Assembly (NCBI GenBank): GCA_965249615.1
Contig: CBDFMI010000006.1
Coordinates: 1 to 64,000, forward strand
Length of the DNA stretch: 64,000 bases
Direction: 5' to 3'
From: G963555815 sp965249615 [NCBI: bacterium]
GTDB taxonomy: Bacteria > UBA8248 > JACPRG01
The translations under genes and the position numbers were made by a program. Under the pieces are notes generated by a model that searched no databases, had not been told where the DNA came from, and saw only the letters and a list, made by a program, of their open reading frames with translations. Below, in pieces: positions 60,118-64,000 of this stretch; within the stretch, counting starts at the first letter, position 1, and each line of letters starts with the position of its first letter.

Positions 60118-60746
60118 GAATGTTTGGCTATCTCCGGGTTATCGTCACCCCTCTCAGCCTCATCGTCGCGCTCTCCCTCGCCGGGGGGACTGCCTTTGGG
60201 CATTTTGGTTCCTCCAGCAAGGGGGCGCCCTTCACCTGGCGAGAGGTGCAGGAAGTCCAGGCTCCCGAATTTCAGATCCTGGACCAGGAGAGCCGCCCTG
60301 TCTCCCTATCGGATCTTCGCGGGCGGATCGTCCTTGTGAATTTCGTTTTCTCCTCTTGTTCTGAGTCCTGTCCCTTCATCACGGCCAAGCTGGCTTCACT
60401 TCAGCGAGAGATCCCCGAGGGGTCATTTCACTTCGTCACGGTGACGACCGACCCCGAGGTGGACCACCCCCCTGTCCTGAAGGAGTACGGCAAAAAATTC
60501 GGGGTCGATTTCAGCGGGTGGAGCTTTCTCTCAGGTCCAAAGGAGACCCTAGAAGTCGTCTGGGAGGATTACGGCGTGAATGTGACGCCCATTGAACGAG
60601 GGTGGGTGGATCACAACTATGTCCTCGCCCTCATCGACGAAAAAGGGATCTGGCGTGTCACCTATCACGGGGAAACCTGGGATACAGCGGATGTCCTAAA
60701 AGACCTGCAGAGGCTTCTGTCGTCTTCGTCTTTGGCAGAGAAATAA
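60114..60746 (+). CDS. SCO1/SenC-type copper chaperone
   Basis: 210 residues with a signal peptide. FQILDQESRPVSLSDLRGRI, the copper-binding FVFSSCSESCPFITAKLA (CxxxC) and the His in WVDHNYVLALIDEKG form the complete SCO site. SCO proteins deliver copper to cytochrome oxidase CuA or other copper enzymes; here the multicopper oxidase three genes upstream is the natural client. Overlaps the cytochrome gene by four bases. Confidence 0.92.
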   Translation: MRMFGYLRVIVTPLSLIVALSLAGGTAFGHFGSSSKGAPFTWREVQEVQAPEFQILDQESRPVSLSDLRGRIVLVNFVFSSCSESCPFITAKLASLQREIPEGSFHFVTVTTDPEVDHPPVLKEYGKKFGVDFSGWSFLSGPKETLEVVWEDYGVNVTPIERGWVDHNYVLALIDEKGIWRVTYHGETWDTADVLKDLQRLLSSSSLAEK

Positions 60747-60792
60747 AATTCTGAGCCCGCTGAATTATCGTATCTTATTAAATCAAGATGAG

Positions 60793-61437
60793 TTATCCGC
60801 CGCCTCCACCCCCGGCCCCGCTGGGTCCACCAACCCCCATGATGATCGAAACGTACGGAGAAATTTCAAAATAAACCGTTCTTCCCCATGGGCTCTTATT
60901 AAGACGAGCGTTGCTATCAACTGTCAGCCAATAGCCTAAAACGTCACCCTTTTCCTTTATGGGATATACATACCACTTCTTCAAGCTGGTGTGGTATTTG
61001 ACCAGATTTCCCACTTCGTAGCCTTTTACTGGATTGATAACAACACCGTTTGGATCTCTAAGCCTCTTTTCTAAGTCACCCCAATTCAATACGCCGAGGT
61101 CATTCTCCCGATGGACGTCGGTGTACTGAAAAACGAAATCCAGAACTGGTTTTTCGTCTGCATTCGCTATGCCCACGGCGTAGGTCATGGGGCCTTCTTT
61201 GCTCAGAAATTGGTAGTGCCTGACTTTATACTGTCCGTCTTCCACCTGAGCCAACTCTTTGTACGGGTCCCCTTGTTCCGAACCTTTCGGCACCAGAACG
61301 CTCGCAGGCGAACATCCATAGAACGCTGCCAAGGTAATTAGAAGCGCGGGCCCTGCGACCTTTCTCCTCAGCCTAGAAAACTTTTTCGGCTTCACTTTAG
61401 AATTTTTGGCCAAATGTTCTCTCCTCCCATCGCCCAT
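60793..61437 (-). CDS. Hypothetical lipoprotein with Gly-rich C-terminus
   Basis: 214 residues. After a basic lead of ~28 residues a hydrophobic stretch (VAGPALLITLAAFYGC) ends in Cys, a possible though non-ideal lipobox. The domain reads YKVRHYQFLSKEGPMTYAVG, NGVVINPVKGYEVGNLVKYH and KGDVLGYWLTVDSNARLN. The last residues are GGPSGAGGGGGG. Codon use is more AT-rich than neighbours, as is the surrounding spacer, which hints at acquisition. No family recognised. Confidence 0.6.
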   Translation of the reverse strand: MGDGRREHLAKNSKVKPKKFSRLRRKVAGPALLITLAAFYGCSPASVLVPKGSEQGDPYKELAQVEDGQYKVRHYQFLSKEGPMTYAVGIANADEKPVLDFVFQYTDVHRENDLGVLNWGDLEKRLRDPNGVVINPVKGYEVGNLVKYHTSLKKWYVYPIKEKGDVLGYWLTVDSNARLNKSPWGRTVYFEISPYVSIIMGVGGPSGAGGGGGG

Positions 61438-61560
61438 TACTATGCCAGTGTGCGGAGAGATTTCAAAATAAAAGGTGTGTTATATTTTGGTTTCAGTTGA
61501 AACCGCTGAGGCGCGGTGATTGGGCCACAGAAAACCCTCTGTAGCAGGAGACCTTCGACG

Positions 61561-63714
61561 ATGGCGAGACCCCGAGCGGGGGTTCTGAGCGGTAAAATCC
61601 TCCTTCAAGGGTTTTTTATCGGCTCCCTCCTTGGCATATCAGCAGGGCTCCTTGAGCCCTACGTCGTCATTCTCCTCGCCTCTCCTCCAGATCTGTATTA
61701 CACCCGCTGGGCCATGGTCCACCTGATGGCGGTCTCCGGCCTCATCAATGGCTTCGTCATGGCCGCTCTGACAGCGACGCTGGTGGGCTTCTGGGCCCTT
61801 CGGGCTTTTTTGACGGGAAAAGAAATCCCTCGCCAGGGGTTTTTTGCTTCTCTCCTGTCGCTCTTTTTCATCTTCCTCTTGAAAGTCGCCCTTTCGGGTT
61901 ATGTGAACGAGCGTTTTCTGCCCGGGGCAACAAACCTCGTCAGCCTCGTCTTCAACTTGGGATTCCTCGTGGCCGCCGTCCTCATCTTCTGGCTCTTTCA
62001 CCGGTGGTTTGCGCGAAGAGGGGTCCGCCTCGCGCAGGCCATGGGAATCGCGGTAGCCCTCGTGGCCATCTCTTCCATTTCGGCCCTGGGTTTCTTCGGG
62101 AACGTGGAGCCGCTTCACCGGGATCAGAGGTGGCGGAGTGTGGCACCAAAATTTTCAGAGGCCCCGAACGTCATCGTCATCCTGGTGGATACGCTTCGGG
62201 CCGACCACCTCTCGGCTTATGGATACGAACGGTCCACCTCACCCGTCTTCGACGCCCTCGCTAAAGAAGGGGTCCTCTTCGAGAACGCCTATTCCCATGC
62301 CAGCTGGACCATCCCTTCCATCGCGACGCTCTTCACCTCCGTCCAGGAGTCCATTCACAGGATGACCCATGTGGCCCACGCCCTTCCGGATGAGTCCCTC
62401 ACCCTGGCCGAGATCCTGCGTAACTCCGGTTACACGACGGCTTTTATTTCTTCCAATGAATTTGTCTCACGCCAGCAAAACTACACCCAGGGATTTGACT
62501 ATATCCTCCAAACGAACACTCTTTATGAGCGCCTCCATACCCGAAACTTTCAGCCCCCTTACCGCCTCTACCTCTTCAAGCTCCTCACCCGCCTCCCCCC
62601 CTGGGTCTTTGACCTCCTCGACCGGTGGGTGAATCTACGCCTGGAGTACCTCATCAATGAGGCGGGCGCGAACCGAAAAGGTCTTTTTAGGCCCATCGAC
62701 CCTCTAGAGGGTGCCGACCGCGTGGGCAAGGCTGACTGGATGTATGAATACGCGCGGGGCTACCTGGACCACATGCTGGACCAGCAGGGGTATGACCCAG
62801 GGCAAAACAAATTCTTTCTCTACCTTCATTATTTTGACCCTCACGACCCTTATCGCGCCCCGGCTCGCTACCAGAAACTCTTTGATCCGGATTATGAGGG
62901 GGAGTACGAGGAGATCCCCCCAGATATCTGGACCCCAACACCTTTAGACCCCCGAAAGCTTCAGAACATGGTGGCCCAGTACGATGGGGAGATCCGCTTC
63001 TTTGACACCTATCTGAACGAGCTCGTCCGTTTCCTGAAGACGCGGGGTCTTTATGACGAAACCCTTATCATCATCACCTCAGACCACGGGGAGGCCTTCT
63101 TTGAGCACAAGAACTATAAGCACGGGGGGACGGTCTTTGACGAGGAGGTCAAGATCCCCCTCTTCATGAGATTCCCTGGCGCCATCCCGGAAGGACTGAG
63201 GATTTCTGATCTGGCGGGTCTCATCGACGTCACGCCGACGATCCTGGACATCCTGGGGATCGAAATGTCGGCAGACGGAAAAGAGTTTCAGGGGAATTCC
63301 CTTCTCCCCGTCATCCAAGGGAAGGCCCGCCGAGGAGAGCTTTATGGCGAGATAACTCCCATCGTAAATGACACAACCCCAGAGGCAGCGGCAGAGGGCA
63401 CAACCTCTCTCGCCTTCTTCGTCTCATTGGACCCGAACGGGCAAAAATTCAAACTCATCTCGAAATACAAAGGGGCGCTCTTTGATACGCAAGACCTGAC
63501 ATTGAAGGGGAGTTTACTCTTTGATCTGTCGAAGGATCGAAAGGAGAGAGAGGATCTCTATGAGCGGGACGGCGCCCTTCCCCAGGCCATAGAGAATCGC
63601 CTAACAGACCGGCAGCAAGAAATCTGGGCCCGGGCGAGACTTGCGGCCCCGGAGGCCGTCGAGCTTGACCCCGAGACCCTAGAGCGTCTGAAATCCCTCG
63701 GGTATATCAAATAA
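61561..63714 (+). CDS. Membrane-anchored sulfatase-fold hydrolase (nucleophile Thr instead of Cys)
   Basis: I chose ATG 61561; the frame opens at 61516. About 717 residues: five N-terminal membrane helices to residue ~180, then an alkaline-phosphatase-fold domain with NVIVILVDTLRADHLSAYGY (metal Asp 210), a catalytic position SHASWTIPSIATLF with Thr 250 where sulfatases have the formylglycine Cys (CxPSR), and IITSDHGEAFFEHKNYKHGG for further metal ligands. Thr nucleophiles occur in phosphoethanolamine and phosphoglycerol transferases and in sulfatase-annotated relatives. Envelope or exopolymer modification is a reasonable guess, not shown. Confidence 0.82.
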   Translation: MARPRAGVLSGKILLQGFFIGSLLGISAGLLEPYVVILLASPPDLYYTRWAMVHLMAVSGLINGFVMAALTATLVGFWALRAFLTGKEIPRQGFFASLLSLFFIFLLKVALSGYVNERFLPGATNLVSLVFNLGFLVAAVLIFWLFHRWFARRGVRLAQAMGIAVALVAISSISALGFFGNVEPLHRDQRWRSVAPKFSEAPNVIVILVDTLRADHLSAYGYERSTSPVFDALAKEGVLFENAYSHASWTIPSIATLFTSVQESIHRMTHVAHALPDESLTLAEILRNSGYTTAFISSNEFVSRQQNYTQGFDYILQTNTLYERLHTRNFQPPYRLYLFKLLTRLPPWVFDLLDRWVNLRLEYLINEAGANRKGLFRPIDPLEGADRVGKADWMYEYARGYLDHMLDQQGYDPGQNKFFLYLHYFDPHDPYRAPARYQKLFDPDYEGEYEEIPPDIWTPTPLDPRKLQNMVAQYDGEIRFFDTYLNELVRFLKTRGLYDETLIIITSDHGEAFFEHKNYKHGGTVFDEEVKIPLFMRFPGAIPEGLRISDLAGLIDVTPTILDILGIEMSADGKEFQGNSLLPVIQGKARRGELYGEITPIVNDTTPEAAAEGTTSLAFFVSLDPNGQKFKLISKYKGALFDTQDLTLKGSLLFDLSKDRKEREDLYERDGALPQAIENRLTDRQQEIWARARLAAPEAVELDPETLERLKSLGYIK

Positions 63715-63777
63715 TTCCCTTTTAAACAGAATTAGAATCCTGCGGATCCAGTAGACGCCGAATAGCTCCCTGCACCT

Positions 63778-64000
63778 TCACCGGGGGAACTGGCCGAGGG
63801 CGCCGAGGCGAAAAAGGGCGAAGTCGTACTTGACCGGATCATCCGGGTCGAAAGAACGAAGGGTGGCCGTCACGTCCTCCGCCATCCGCCAGGAGGGGCT
63901 TTTTAGATCGGTCAGGCCGAGATGGCGGGAAACCCTCGCCACATGCACATCGAGGGGGATGATGAGCTTCGCCGGCGAGACGGTCTTCCACTGGCCGAAA
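63778..64000 (-). CDS. DUF2400 (TIGR02757-type) protein, C-terminal part
   Basis: The minus-strand frame enters from the window edge and reads FGQWKTVSPAKLIIPLDVHV, ARVSRHLGLTDLKSPSWRMA, EDVTATLRSFDPDDPVKYDF and ALFRLGALGQFPR before a stop at 63778-63780. P-D-HV-RVSR-LGL and DPVKYDFAL are the end of the TIGR02757/DUF2400 family, related to HhH DNA glycosylases but of unknown role. The 5' part is outside the window. Confidence 0.8.
   Translation of the reverse strand, partial: FGQWKTVSPAKLIIPLDVHVARVSRHLGLTDLKSPSWRMAEDVTATLRSFDPDDPVKYDFALFRLGALGQFPR

Overview
The window is high-GC bacterial DNA, most likely a contig from an uncultured lineage. Host-type genes include a TRAP transporter with a TatT lipoprotein, an alpha-type glutamine synthetase, a serine operon using a class V aminotransferase, a liv ABC system and a DtxR-controlled multicopper-oxidase cluster. 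They read like NC10, Nitrospirota, Nitrospinota or deltaproteobacterial relatives. That assignment is an impression, not a measurement. Many conserved genes carry single-base frameshifts (GAF sensor, glnA, terL, an HTH gene, tatT and others), so either the assembly has uncorrected indels or several genes are decaying.

Layout. 1-4.8 kb: host genes, namely a cut-off MltD-like lytic transglycosylase, a GAF sensor plus sigma54 activator, and a TolC-type channel, ending at a terminator and the 3' half of tRNA-Ala(GGC). 4.9-17.15 kb: a foreign-looking block with an IS3-family element, a Na/Pi symporter remnant, two related outer-membrane beta-barrels, a TonB-dependent receptor and an AapJQMP amino-acid ABC operon of alphaproteobacterial style. 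17.6-20.1 kb: glnA, a degraded pterin synthase gene and a truncated short-chain dehydrogenase. 20.5-34.54 kb: a phage-derived element. Its left part has decayed terminase, portal and connector genes. Its right part is built around a palindrome at 28.967 kb. Two related operons of tiny genes, several encoding zinc ribbons, point inward at this palindrome from both sides and share inverted repeats. Inside the left operon an IS1595-type transposase is split by a DNA methyltransferase-HNH fusion gene. The element ends at the 3' half of tRNA-Leu(TAA).

34.7-64 kb: host genes again. These are carAB; livHMGF with a convergent livK; serB-aminotransferase-serA; nadC and nadA; a DUF3568-like lipoprotein; tatT-dctP-dctQ-dctM; an AbiV-like gene; rtcA; a DtxR regulator with a recognisable operator; multicopper oxidase, ZIP transporter, cytochrome c and SCO (probably one metal/electron-transfer operon); a Gly-tailed lipoprotein; a membrane sulfatase-fold enzyme; and the end of a DUF2400 gene.

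The most unusual part is the mirror-symmetric phage segment, with four copies of TTCACA-N5-TTCACA, a 29-nt central palindrome, 99 bp of perfect inverted identity and two arrays of AAGACCTT-like repeats. It may be an inverted-dimer or telomere/replication-type structure, or a junction of two related phage genomes. Misassembly at the palindrome must be excluded first.
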